From Streptomyces hundungensis (GTDB lineage: Bacteria > Actinomycetota > Actinomycetes > Streptomycetales > Streptomycetaceae), in assembly GCF_003627815.1 (NCBI RefSeq), contig NZ_CP032698.1:5332001-5396000 (forward strand): a stretch of DNA of 64,000 bases, in the 5' to 3' direction. Below, one piece after another: positions 54,449-62,980 of this stretch (position 1 is its first letter; each line of letters begins with the position of its first letter). The notes under the pieces were generated by a model. That model searched no databases and had not been told where the DNA came from. It worked only from the letters and a program-made list of their open reading frames with translations. A program made the translations under genes and the position numbers.

Positions 54449-56284
54449 ATGGCTGCTGGGGGGAAACCGTCCCTGTGGATCGGGTTCGACGTGACCCGGA
54501 CAAAGGCCGTCCTCCGCGCTGAGCCGCCGTACCAGAAGGACCTGGCCCAGCTGGCCGCTCAGTTTCCCGCGGGCGGCCAGCGGGAGCCCCTCGCAACCGA
54601 GATCGCTCTCGATGATTTTCTCGTTGGACTCGACGCCTTGGGAGCGTGGCCCTCACCCGAGGACGTCGAGTGGGAGGTAGCCCTCGCGGAACTGGTGGGA
54701 GGTGTACTCGACGACGCTGCGATCGCCGAACAGTCCCTGCATGACGGAGGTCTGACCAGGCAGGCCTCGGTGGCGCAGGAGGACGTCCGAGCCCTCCTGG
54801 GCTCCGGATGGCGGGCTGGACTAACGCCCTTTCAGTGCCGCGATATCGCTTACCTGCTCTCCATGCGCCACAGCGCCAACTTCAGCGTGCCCGGCGCCGG
54901 CAAGACGCGCGTGGCCCTGGCCGTCTACGCGGCGCTGAGGGAGCGCGGCGAGGTCAGCCGAGTCCTGGTCGTGAGCCCTAAGTCAGCCTACGAGGCCTGG
55001 CAGTTCGAGGCGGCGGAGTGCTTCGAGACGCCTCCGGCAACGGAGGTGATGGGCAAGCGTCCCTATCTGGGCACCGAGGTGCTCATCGTCAACTACGAAC
55101 GTCTCGACCGCTCTCTGGCCACCCTGGCCGCCTGGCTGCGCGCAGCGCCTTCCATGATCGTTCTGGATGAGGCGCACAGGATGAAACTCGGGGTGCAGGG
55201 CATCTATGGCAGTGCGTGTATGGCCCTGGGGCCGCTGGCCCGTAAGCGCCTGATACTGACGGGCACCCCCGCTCCCAATGGCGCGCGCGATCTGGAGAAC
55301 CTCCTGTCGTTCGTCTGGCCAGGACATGGCCGCCGCGTGGTCACCAGTGCCGTGGGAGGCGGCGACCTCGGACACGCCAGCAAGGTGCTCCGGCCGCTCT
55401 TCACCCGCACGACCAAGCGTGAGCTAGGCCTCCCGCCCGTGGTCACGAAGATCAGGTACGTGGATCTGCCCCCTCTGCATCGCGAGATCTACGACGCACT
55501 TGTGGGCCGGTTCACGGCCCGGGCAGAGGCTTCCCGGGACGACTTTGACGCTCTTGGCAGAGCCCTTTTGCGGCTTTTGATGGCCGCGACAAGTCCGGCC
55601 CTTCTTCATGCCGGTGCCAGCCGGTATGAGCCGCTTTCCTATCAGGTGCCGCCACTGGAAGTGCCGAAGGGTGACTCTCTGTATGAGCTCCTTCGGGATT
55701 TGCCGAGCTATGAACTTTCACCGAAGTATGCGGAGGCGCTCAGCCTTGTGGCGGCCAATGCCGCGCTCGGCCGCAAGACGCTGGTCTGGACGACGTTCGT
55801 ACGGAGTCTGACCACGATGGAGAAGATGTTCGCGGAGTACCAGCCCGCGGTTGTGCACGGCGGCACCCCCGACCGGGACGAGCAGATCCGGCGTTTTCGG
55901 GAAGATTCTGAATGCCTGGTGCTGCTGTCGAACCCGGCCACCCTGGGAGAGGGCATCAGCCTTCACCACGACTGTCATGACGCCGTATATGTGGACCGCG
56001 ACTTCATGGCCGGCCGGTTCCTGCAAAGCCTGGACCGCATCCACCGGCTGGGGCTGGCTCCCGGGACGGAGACGCGTGTAACGGTCCTGGCGGCCAGCGG
56101 CACGGTCGACGAGGTCGTCGCGAAGCGCCTGGAGGAGAAGGTCAGCTTTATGGGGCGCATTCTCGATGACCCCGCCGTTCACCAGCTAGCTGACCTGGAA
56201 GAAGAGCCTGCGGTGGCCGGAGGTATGGACGCGCTGGACGTGCAGGCACTGCTGGGGCACCTGAAGGCGCTCGCTCACAAGTGA
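54449..56284 (+). CDS. SNF2/DEAD-like helicase
   Basis: 611 residues from ATG 54449. Walker A VPGAGKT at 147-153, DEAH at 240-243, TGTPAPN motif III, second RecA lobe with NPATLGEGISLHHDC and a motif VI QSLDRIHRLG. SF2 with SNF2-like features. An N-terminal ~130-residue domain is unique. The partner is likely the ParB-like protein (6-bp gap). A defence role is inferred from its place next to the methyltransferase, Vsr and NaeI-like genes. Confidence 0.88.
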   Translation: MAAGGKPSLWIGFDVTRTKAVLRAEPPYQKDLAQLAAQFPAGGQREPLATEIALDDFLVGLDALGAWPSPEDVEWEVALAELVGGVLDDAAIAEQSLHDGGLTRQASVAQEDVRALLGSGWRAGLTPFQCRDIAYLLSMRHSANFSVPGAGKTRVALAVYAALRERGEVSRVLVVSPKSAYEAWQFEAAECFETPPATEVMGKRPYLGTEVLIVNYERLDRSLATLAAWLRAAPSMIVLDEAHRMKLGVQGIYGSACMALGPLARKRLILTGTPAPNGARDLENLLSFVWPGHGRRVVTSAVGGGDLGHASKVLRPLFTRTTKRELGLPPVVTKIRYVDLPPLHREIYDALVGRFTARAEASRDDFDALGRALLRLLMAATSPALLHAGASRYEPLSYQVPPLEVPKGDSLYELLRDLPSYELSPKYAEALSLVAANAALGRKTLVWTTFVRSLTTMEKMFAEYQPAVVHGGTPDRDEQIRRFREDSECLVLLSNPATLGEGISLHHDCHDAVYVDRDFMAGRFLQSLDRIHRLGLAPGTETRVTVLAASGTVDEVVAKRLEEKVSFMGRILDDPAVHQLADLEEEPAVAGGMDALDVQALLGHLKALAHK

Positions 56285-56536
56285 GACAGGCTGTCGTGCC
56301 GACATCTGCCTTCGGTGGGAAAGGTCTCGCCGTACCGCTGCGGCCACAGTGACCGGTGGCAGCTGTGCTGCTCGGCGGCGGCGCCCGCAGCCTCACGTGT
56401 CTTCCGGAGCCCGGGGAGTGTTCAGGGAACACTGTGGCGTGCGGCAAACTGGTCTGGTTGTCAGTGGGGTCTGTCACCCTCTGTGATAGTGGATCGCTTG
56501 TGTGTCCACTGTTGGTCGACTGGAAAGTGAGTGGAC

Positions 56537-57592
56537 ATGGTCCGCACGAACGCGCTCAAGTACTCGTCGGTGGAGATCTGTGCTGGAGCGGGCGGGCAGG
56601 CTGTCGGGCTTCACCAAGCTGGCTTCAAGCATGTCGCTCTGATCGAGATCGACAAAGACGCGTGCCAGACACTGAAGGACAACACGCAGGCAGACGCGGA
56701 ATGGGCGGGCTGCCGTGTCATCCAGGCCGATCTCAGAGCGTTCGACTCGAAGGAACTCGGGCTTCAGCCGGGCGAGCTGGACTTGCTGGCGGGCGGAGTT
56801 CCGTGTCCTCCCTTCTCGGCGGCAGGCAAGCAGCTCGGACGGGATGACGAGCGAGACCTGTTTCCCACCATGCTGGAACTGGTCGACCAGCTGGAACCGA
56901 AGGCCGTGATGATTGAGAACGTTCGCGGTCTCGTCGACCCGAAGTTCGCTGACTATCGCGAAGAGATCATCAAGCAGCTGGAAACCATGGGCTACGAGAA
57001 GTGCTACTGGGAGGTGCTGGAGGCGAGGAGGTACGGAGTCCCCCAGTTGCGGCCCAGGGCGATTCTCGTCGCGATGAAGCCCGAGTACGCGAAGTACTTC
57101 GAACACGCCAAGCCAGCTGTCGTCCCGGAAGTCAGCGTCGGGGAAGCGCTTCACGACACGATGCGTGCCCGGTTTGATGACGTGGCGGACGACCCGCGAG
57201 CCGAGAAGGCTTTCAAGGCGTGGTATGAGCGGGCTCTTGAAGGGGTCGCGCCGACGCTCGTCGGGGGATCGAGGAAGCACGGAGGCGCAGATCTCGGCCC
57301 TACCCGTGCCAAGCGCGCGTGGTCAGACCTCGGAGTCTGTGGCCTCGGTGTCGCCAACGACCCTGAGGAACTCAAGGACAAGGAACGCGACCTCTTCGCA
57401 GCGGCCGGCCCCAAACTGACAGTCCAGCAAGCCGCCATCATTCAGGGTTTCCCCGAAGAATGGAATTTCTTTGGGCGCAAGACCGCCGCATACCGACAGG
57501 TAGGAAACGCGTTTCCGCCGCCTGTGGCACGGGCCGTTGGCGAGCAGATCTACGCGGCATTCGAAGCGGCAGCGCGAGCGGAAAACAGCTGA
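56537..57592 (+). CDS. DNA (cytosine-5-)-methyltransferase
   Basis: 351 residues; ATG 56537 (GGAAAG nine bases upstream; the GTG two codons upstream is possible). Motif I EICAGAGGQAVG, motif IV GGVPCPPFS with catalytic Cys90, motif VI MIENVRG, motif VIII QLRPRAILVAM, motif IX/X QAAIIQGFPEEW and YRQVGNAFPPPVA. The TRD lies between residues ~195 and 290. Given the NaeI-like endonuclease nearby, it should methylate the same GCCGGC-type site. The Vsr gene converges with it. Confidence 0.95.
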   Translation: MVRTNALKYSSVEICAGAGGQAVGLHQAGFKHVALIEIDKDACQTLKDNTQADAEWAGCRVIQADLRAFDSKELGLQPGELDLLAGGVPCPPFSAAGKQLGRDDERDLFPTMLELVDQLEPKAVMIENVRGLVDPKFADYREEIIKQLETMGYEKCYWEVLEARRYGVPQLRPRAILVAMKPEYAKYFEHAKPAVVPEVSVGEALHDTMRARFDDVADDPRAEKAFKAWYERALEGVAPTLVGGSRKHGGADLGPTRAKRAWSDLGVCGLGVANDPEELKDKERDLFAAAGPKLTVQQAAIIQGFPEEWNFFGRKTAAYRQVGNAFPPPVARAVGEQIYAAFEAAARAENS

Positions 57593-57595
57593 ACG

Positions 57596-58048
57596 TCAGC
57601 CTTTCCCCGGGGGTTTCAGTCGGCTCACCGTAGCCGCGATCCGCACCGCGCAGTCCTCGGGTGATTCGTGTTCCCAGAATCTGAGCACTGTCCATCCAGC
57701 GGCGAGCAACTGCTGGTCGGTGTCACGATCGCGGTTCATGTTCCCGGCTACTTTCTGGGACCAGTAGCCGGGGTTCGTCTTGGGCGGCACGTAGTGCTCA
57801 GGGCACCCGTGCCAGTAACAGCCGTCAACGAAGACGGCGACCTTTGCCGGACGGAACACCATGTCCGCGGTACGGCGGAGTCCTGGCAGGGGCTTCGCTG
57901 ACACGCGGTAGCGAAGCCCCTGGGCGTGGACCAGCCGCCGAATGAGTTGTTCGGGTTTGGTATCCCTGCTCCGGATCGCCTGCATGTTGCGGCGTCGCCC
58001 CGCGGAGGATGCCCAGGACCCAGGGGGCGGGCTCCAGTCGTCTGTCAT
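57596..58048 (-). CDS. vsr: very short patch repair (Vsr) endonuclease
   Basis: 150 residues. RNMQAIRSRDTKPEQLIRRL at the N-terminus; catalytic Asp62 in TADMVF and His80 in CYWHGCPEH, spaced as Asp51/His69 in E. coli Vsr. Zinc cysteines/histidines in GCYWHGCPEHY. It nicks at T:G mismatches that arise when a 5-methylcytosine deaminates, so it protects the site modified by the adjacent methyltransferase. Converges with that gene, with 3 bp between stops. Confidence 0.95.
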   Translation of the reverse strand: MTDDWSPPPGSWASSAGRRRNMQAIRSRDTKPEQLIRRLVHAQGLRYRVSAKPLPGLRRTADMVFRPAKVAVFVDGCYWHGCPEHYVPPKTNPGYWSQKVAGNMNRDRDTDQQLLAAGWTVLRFWEHESPEDCAVRIAATVSRLKPPGKG

Positions 58049-58189
58049 GGTCGCTAACGCTCACTGTGTCGGCTACGCCCGCCACTGGCTGGGCGCTGAC
58101 TGGTCTGTCTGCTGGGATACATGATGCCGGGCTGTCGCCGCGGCGCCGTCGGGCGGGGTTCCACAGCTGGCCGGGTGTGTTTCCAGGCT

Positions 58190-59161
58190 TTACTGGGCTC
58201 GCCTGGTGTGGGTCGGCAGTGAGGGCGCTGGCTGCGGGACGTCTGCGGCTGTTGCTACGGCCCAGTACTTCCCGTCCAGCATGACGCTCGGAAGCGAGCC
58301 GTCCTGGCCGCTCGCTTCCGCCACACGGACGCTCACGAACTCTCCCTCGCCAGGTACCGGCACGTTCAGCTTCGCCGCTACCTGCTTATGGCTGTCGTAG
58401 TCCCCCATGATCAAGATGCCTTCTCTGGCGAGAGTCGTTCTAGATCCGCCATTGCCGCGCACGCGCTTCATGTAGTCCTTCTGCCGGGCGACAGAGCGCA
58501 CGACATTGCGTCCGATCCGCCGCCGCTGGACCCGGCGGAACAGCTCATCGAGGCGGGCCTGCCCAGAGCTGGGAGCGAGAACGGCCTGCCGGTCCTCATC
58601 CGCCATGTGCAGCAAGATGTTCTCCGGGAGCGGGGCGCTGTGCCAGAGCCAGAGGATCTTGCTCCGGTGCTCCGCCTTGATGGTGAGTTTCATGTCCCGG
58701 TTGTTGCCCGTGTTCAGCCACTCTTGCTTTATCCGCAGGAGCCCGGCGCTCCACTGGCTCTTATAGTCGTCTGCCCAGACGAGCAGACACAGATGGTCTT
58801 TGGCTTCGGGCGGGATCATCCAGCCGCCGAACTGCTGGGAGTACTTGCAGTCGACATCGATTTCTGCGATCCGGTAGTCCATCTTCGCGCCGTCATCGAA
58901 CTCGAACTCGCGTTGGAGGTTGATCTCAACGACCGTCCCGGCATGGGTCTTCTCGGTTTTGAAGAGCGTCTTCCAGTCGTATCGGCCGGTGACCTCGCCA
59001 TTGAGCAGTTGGTCGATCGTGTCGCGGAGCACTGTGGCGAAACGCTGGCCGGTGGGGTCCAGCCGGCGCAGCTGCTCGTATACGGCGGCTAGTTCAGCGT
59101 CCTCCCGTAACAGGAGCTGCGACTGGATGTTGGCCGCGGCAGCGACATCGAGGGGGAGCAA
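58190..59161 (-). CDS. NaeI-type type IIE restriction endonuclease
   Basis: 323 residues from TTG 59159-59161 (GAGG eight bases upstream), against 317 for NaeI; an in-frame ATG at 59269 would add 36 residues with no family match. Strong similarity to NaeI as I recall it: LRDTIDQLLNGEVTG, KTEKTHAGTVVEINLQREF, IDVDCKYSQ, MKRVRGNGG. Catalytic residues of NaeI (E70, D86, D95, K97) correspond to Glu79, Asp95, Asp104 and Lys106. The residue equal to NaeI Leu43, whose change to Lys makes a topoisomerase, is Leu52. Likely cuts GCCGGC. C-terminal half is the CAP-like effector-DNA domain. Confidence 0.9.
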   Translation of the reverse strand: MLPLDVAAAANIQSQLLLREDAELAAVYEQLRRLDPTGQRFATVLRDTIDQLLNGEVTGRYDWKTLFKTEKTHAGTVVEINLQREFEFDDGAKMDYRIAEIDVDCKYSQQFGGWMIPPEAKDHLCLLVWADDYKSQWSAGLLRIKQEWLNTGNNRDMKLTIKAEHRSKILWLWHSAPLPENILLHMADEDRQAVLAPSSGQARLDELFRRVQRRRIGRNVVRSVARQKDYMKRVRGNGGSRTTLAREGILIMGDYDSHKQVAAKLNVPVPGEGEFVSVRVAEASGQDGSLPSVMLDGKYWAVATAADVPQPAPSLPTHTRRAQ

Positions 59162-59243
59162 CGGGCAGACCTCGTTCTTTATCGTCGTTCGGCGTTGGAG
59201 CACTGGGGTCGGGTGAGAGCCGTGTGGTGAAGGGCCTGATATC

Positions 59244-60272
59244 TCACCCCTTCCCGTGGCAATCCCCATAGTTGACCCCCGAGCCGCACCAGCAGTCCGC
59301 GCCTCGGCTGGGGGGCCAGGAGGTGGCTCGGGCTCGGGCGGCGAGGGTGGTGGCGTATTGGGGGAGGAGGTCGGCGTTGGCGGGGGAGGAGGATTCGGAG
59401 GCGGCGAAGGCCTCGTAGGAGGGGACCGTGGCCGTCACGATGCCGAGGTTGGGGGTGCCGGCCGCGGCCAGTTCGCGCAGGGACGCCTCGATGTCCAGCA
59501 AGTGGGCCGCGTGGGTGGGGTATTCGGACTGGAGCTCCGGGTACGCCGCGAGGAGTTCGTCCAGTTCCCGTTCCGGCCAGTGCAGGACCGCCACCGGGAA
59601 CGGGCGGGACAGGGCGAGGCGGTAGTTGCCCAACTCGGCGCGCAGGCGGGCCAGTTCGGCCTGGAGTTCCGCGGGGTCCTCGGATCCCAGGGACCAGAGG
59701 CGCTTGGGGTCGTGGAGTTCGTCCAGTGAGATCGGCGCGGTGTGCAGCTCGTCCGCGAGGGTGTCCCAGGTGTCGTGCGGCAGGGCGAGCAGCCGGCGTA
59801 CCCGGTGGCGCGTGGTCAGCAGGGACTGGGTGCTGTACGGGATGCCCGCGGGGTCGACCGCCGCCTCCGCGACGCCCAGCAGGGTCAGCCCGGTGGTCAG
59901 CGAGGCGTGGGCCAGGTCCAGTTCGTCGTGGGCCTCCAGCGTCTCGGCGACGATCCCCCAGGCCGCCGGGTCCAGCGGGGCGGCCGCCCGGATGCCCTCG
60001 ATGATGGCCCGGGCCTCGGCCTCGTGGCCGTACTCCCACAGGTTCGCCGCCTTGAACGCCTTCACCAGGTGGGGGTGGTCCACCTTGGAGGACGAGGACA
60101 GCAGACGGTCGTAGAGCGTGGTGGCCCTGGGGCGGTCGCCCGAGAGCTCCAGGTGGGCCGCGGCTTGGAGGAGCAGGGGCTCCTGGTCCTCCGGGTACTG
60201 CGTCGCGGTGCGCAGCAGACGCTCGGCTTCGGCAAGGTGATCGGCAGGCGTGTCGGGGCGCATGAGGGACAC
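59244..60272 (-). CDS. SEC-C motif protein with TPR-like repeats
   Basis: 342 residues. GTG 60270-60272 or ATG 60261-60263. N-terminal ~140 residues have TPR-like helical pairs (LLLQAAAHLELSGDRPRATTLYD). The C-terminus is a SEC-C zinc motif: ADCWCGSGVNYGDCHGKG, matching the CxCGSGxxxxxCHG pattern. Cytoplasmic. Likely a core gene. It marks the right border of the island: NaeI-like gene starts ~80 bp beyond its stop. Confidence 0.85.
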   Translation of the reverse strand: MSLMRPDTPADHLAEAERLLRTATQYPEDQEPLLLQAAAHLELSGDRPRATTLYDRLLSSSSKVDHPHLVKAFKAANLWEYGHEAEARAIIEGIRAAAPLDPAAWGIVAETLEAHDELDLAHASLTTGLTLLGVAEAAVDPAGIPYSTQSLLTTRHRVRRLLALPHDTWDTLADELHTAPISLDELHDPKRLWSLGSEDPAELQAELARLRAELGNYRLALSRPFPVAVLHWPERELDELLAAYPELQSEYPTHAAHLLDIEASLRELAAAGTPNLGIVTATVPSYEAFAASESSSPANADLLPQYATTLAARARATSWPPSRGADCWCGSGVNYGDCHGKG

Positions 60273-60379
60273 CGTACTGCTGTACGGGGGCCCGGCGGAG
60301 GGCGCTTTGGGGCCTGGTGGGTCGAGTCCGTCACGTTGCGGGCCTGGTGAGTTGTGGGCCTGCCGCCTACCCTGCGCCC

Positions 60380-61201
60380 GTGCGCACAGGGATACCGGTG
60401 AGGGTGCAGGGCGGGCGCGGGCGGCGGGTGTGGACGGCGCGGGGGCTGTGGGCGGGCGCCGAGCTCGCCGTGACGCTCGGACTCCTGGTCCTGCTGCTCG
60501 TCGCCCATCAGCTGTGGTGGACCAATCGCGAGGCCCGCGCCGAGGCCGGCCGCACCGTCCACGCCCTGGAGGAGCAGTGGGGGGAGGGTGGGGGGCGGCT
60601 CCACGAGGCGGTGCCGCCGGCCGGCGGCGGCGCGGGGCCCAAGGCCTCGGCGGACCCGACGGAGGAGCAGGTCGCCGTCGGGGAGGGGGCCGCCCCTGAG
60701 GCCCCTTCCGCCGGTACGGGCGCCTCCGGTGCGAAGGGCGGGCCGCGCGGGGACCAGGCGTACGCCGTCCTGCGGATTCCGCGCATCGGGGTCACCGTGC
60801 CCGTCGCGCAGGGCATCAGCAAGGCCGGCGTCCTCGACAAGGGGTATGTGGGGCACTACGCGCAGAGCGCCCAGCCGGGGGAGCTGGGGAACTTCGCGCT
60901 CGCCGGGCATCGCAACACCCATGGGGAGCCGTTTCGTCACCTCAACGCGGTGCGGGCGGGGGACGAGGTGGTGGTCGAGACCCGGGACACCGTCTTCACG
61001 TATGTGGTTGATTCGGTGCTGCCCCAGACCTCCGCGCGCGACGGCGGGACCATAGCTGCCGTTCCCCGGAGCGATGTCAAGCCCTCGTACGGGTACAGCG
61101 CGCCCGGGCGTTACCTCACGCTCACCACCTGCACCCCCGAGTTCACCTCCACCTACCGGCTGGTGGTGTGGGGCAAGTTGCGGGGAAGTCGGCCGCGCTA
61201 G
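60380..61201 (+). CDS. class E sortase
   Basis: 273 residues from GTG 60380. A membrane helix (GAELAVTLGLLVLLLVAHQLW) anchors the protein; a low-complexity Gly/Ala/Pro linker follows. The catalytic domain starts near AYAVLRIPRIGVTVPVAQG. His in FALAGHRNTHGEPF, Cys in TLTTCTPEF and Arg in STYRLVVWG complete the sortase triad. Class E sortases attach LAXTG-type proteins in streptomycetes. Substrate not identified here. Confidence 0.93.
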   Translation: MRTGIPVRVQGGRGRRVWTARGLWAGAELAVTLGLLVLLLVAHQLWWTNREARAEAGRTVHALEEQWGEGGGRLHEAVPPAGGGAGPKASADPTEEQVAVGEGAAPEAPSAGTGASGAKGGPRGDQAYAVLRIPRIGVTVPVAQGISKAGVLDKGYVGHYAQSAQPGELGNFALAGHRNTHGEPFRHLNAVRAGDEVVVETRDTVFTYVVDSVLPQTSARDGGTIAAVPRSDVKPSYGYSAPGRYLTLTTCTPEFTSTYRLVVWGKLRGSRPR

Positions 61202-61210
61202 CGTTCAAGG

Positions 61211-61423
61211 ATGCGACGTCGTCGATCTCATGTGCTCTGGCTGGGGGTGCCCTATCTGCTGTACCTGGGGGCGCTGCCCTTCGTGAACAAGGTACGGCCC
61301 GTGGTGTTCGGGCTGCCCTTCCTCTTCTTCTGGCTGCTGATCGCCACCTTGGCCACCCCGCTCGCCATCTGGCTCACCTGGCGGGGCGACACCCGGGGGC
61401 GCGGGAAGGCCGGGGCCCGATGA
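61211..61423 (+). CDS. DUF3311 small membrane protein
   Basis: 70 residues with two hydrophobic helices (VLWLGVPYLLYLGALPFV and FGLPFLFFWLLIATLATPLAIW). DUF3311 proteins accompany sodium:solute symporters, as here: its TGA overlaps the next ATG (ATGA). Probably an accessory subunit of the symporter. Confidence 0.9.
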   Translation: MRRRRSHVLWLGVPYLLYLGALPFVNKVRPVVFGLPFLFFWLLIATLATPLAIWLTWRGDTRGRGKAGAR

Positions 61424-62919
61424 GCAACGCCGCTGTCGCCACCACCATCTTCGGTGTCTTCATGGTGGGCACGGTCGCCCTCGGACTGTTCGCCGTACGC
61501 GGGCGCGGAGGCGGAGGGGGCGGGCTCGCCGAGTGGTCGGTCGGCGGGCGCAGTCTGGGGACCGTATTCATCTGGGTGCTCATGGCGGGCGAGAGCTACA
61601 CCAGTTTCAGTTATCTGGGTGCCGCGGGCTGGGGATACAACTACGGCGCCCCCGTGCTGTATGTGGTCGCCTATATGTCGTGCGGCTATGCGGTGGGCTA
61701 TGTGGTCGGGCCCATGTTGTGGGCGTACGCGAAGAAGCACGGTCTGGTGGGGATCACCGACATGGTGGCCCACCGGTATGGGAAACCCTGGGTGGGGGCG
61801 CTCGTCGCGCTCCTCGCCACCGTGTTTCTGCTGCCCTACATCCAGTTGCAGATCACCGGCATGGGCGTGGTCGTCTCGACGATCTCCTACGGGGCCGTCT
61901 CCCTCAACTGGGCTTATTTCATTGCCTTCGCCGTCACCACCGGGTTCGTCGTCGTCAGCGGGCTGCGCGGCAGCGCGTGGGTGTCCGTGCTCAAGGACGT
62001 CCTGGTCATCGCCACCCTGGCCTTCCTCGCGATCTATGTGCCGCTGCACTACTTCGACGGCTACGGGGACTTCGTCGACCGGATCGTGAACGAGAAGAGC
62101 GACTGGCTCACGTTGCCGGGCCACGGCGGAGCGTTTGGGGAGGCGTGGTTCGCCACCACGTCCGTGCTCAACTCCTTCACCGTCGTCATTTTCCCGACCA
62201 CGGTGGCGGGATACCTCGGCGCCCGCAACGCCGACGCGCTCCGCCGCAACGCGATGCTGCTGCCCGCCTACAACGTGCTGCTCTTCGTGCCGATGCTGCT
62301 CGGAATGGCCGCGATCTTCGTGGTGCCGGGGCTGGCCGGGGCCGACTCCAATCTCGCTCTGTTCAAGCTGGTCGTCGACTCGTTGCCCGCCTGGACCGTC
62401 GGGCTCGTCGGCGTGGCCGCGGCGCTCTCCTCCATCGTGCCGATGGCCGTGTTCATGCTGGTCATCGGCACGATGTGGGGTCGTAGCGTGCTCTCGCTCG
62501 TGCCCCGCCTGAGGGAGCGGCAGAAGGCGGCCTCACAGGTCGTGGTGGTCGTCGCGGGGGCGCTCGCGCTGCTCATGACGTACACCGTGCCCAACACCCT
62601 GGTGCGGCTCTCGCTCATCTCCTACGAAGGGATGGCACAACTCCTGCCGATGCTGCTCCTGGGGTTGGTGTGGCGGAAGTTGACCCTGGTGGGCGGGCTC
62701 GCGGGGCTCGCGGTGGGGGTGGCGACGGTCTGTGGATGCGTCTTCACCGACCACGATCCGGTGTGGGGGGTCAACGCCGGCATCATCGCGCTCGGCCTCA
62801 ACCTCCTTGTGGCGGTGGCCATTTCACTGCTCGGGCCGAAACAGGCGGTGCCGGTCGGTGACGACGTACTGGCGCGTGATCCGATCCATGAGGAGTACGA
62901 CGCGCCGGTACGGACGTGA
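61420..62919 (+). CDS. sodium:solute symporter family permease
   Basis: 499 residues from ATG 61420, about 13 hydrophobic helices. GRSLGTVFIWVLMAGESYTSFSYLGAAGWGYNYG and MLWAYAKKHGLVGITDMVAHRYG are typical of SSS-type monocarboxylate/solute carriers with DUF3311 partner. The C-terminus is cytoplasmic with EEYDAP. Probably imports an organic acid with sodium or protons; substrate undefined. Confidence 0.93.
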   Translation: MSNAAVATTIFGVFMVGTVALGLFAVRGRGGGGGGLAEWSVGGRSLGTVFIWVLMAGESYTSFSYLGAAGWGYNYGAPVLYVVAYMSCGYAVGYVVGPMLWAYAKKHGLVGITDMVAHRYGKPWVGALVALLATVFLLPYIQLQITGMGVVVSTISYGAVSLNWAYFIAFAVTTGFVVVSGLRGSAWVSVLKDVLVIATLAFLAIYVPLHYFDGYGDFVDRIVNEKSDWLTLPGHGGAFGEAWFATTSVLNSFTVVIFPTTVAGYLGARNADALRRNAMLLPAYNVLLFVPMLLGMAAIFVVPGLAGADSNLALFKLVVDSLPAWTVGLVGVAAALSSIVPMAVFMLVIGTMWGRSVLSLVPRLRERQKAASQVVVVVAGALALLMTYTVPNTLVRLSLISYEGMAQLLPMLLLGLVWRKLTLVGGLAGLAVGVATVCGCVFTDHDPVWGVNAGIIALGLNLLVAVAISLLGPKQAVPVGDDVLARDPIHEEYDAPVRT

Positions 62920-62980
62920 GCGGGTGCGCGGCCTCGATTTGGGGGACGCGCGCCGGTGCGGACGTGAGCGGGCCCGGAAC

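Noticed and set aside
58190..59269. Longer NaeI-like protein from ATG 59269
   Set aside because: The extra 36 residues lack similarity to NaeI and overlap the SEC-C gene end; the TTG at 59161 has a good SD and gives the family length.
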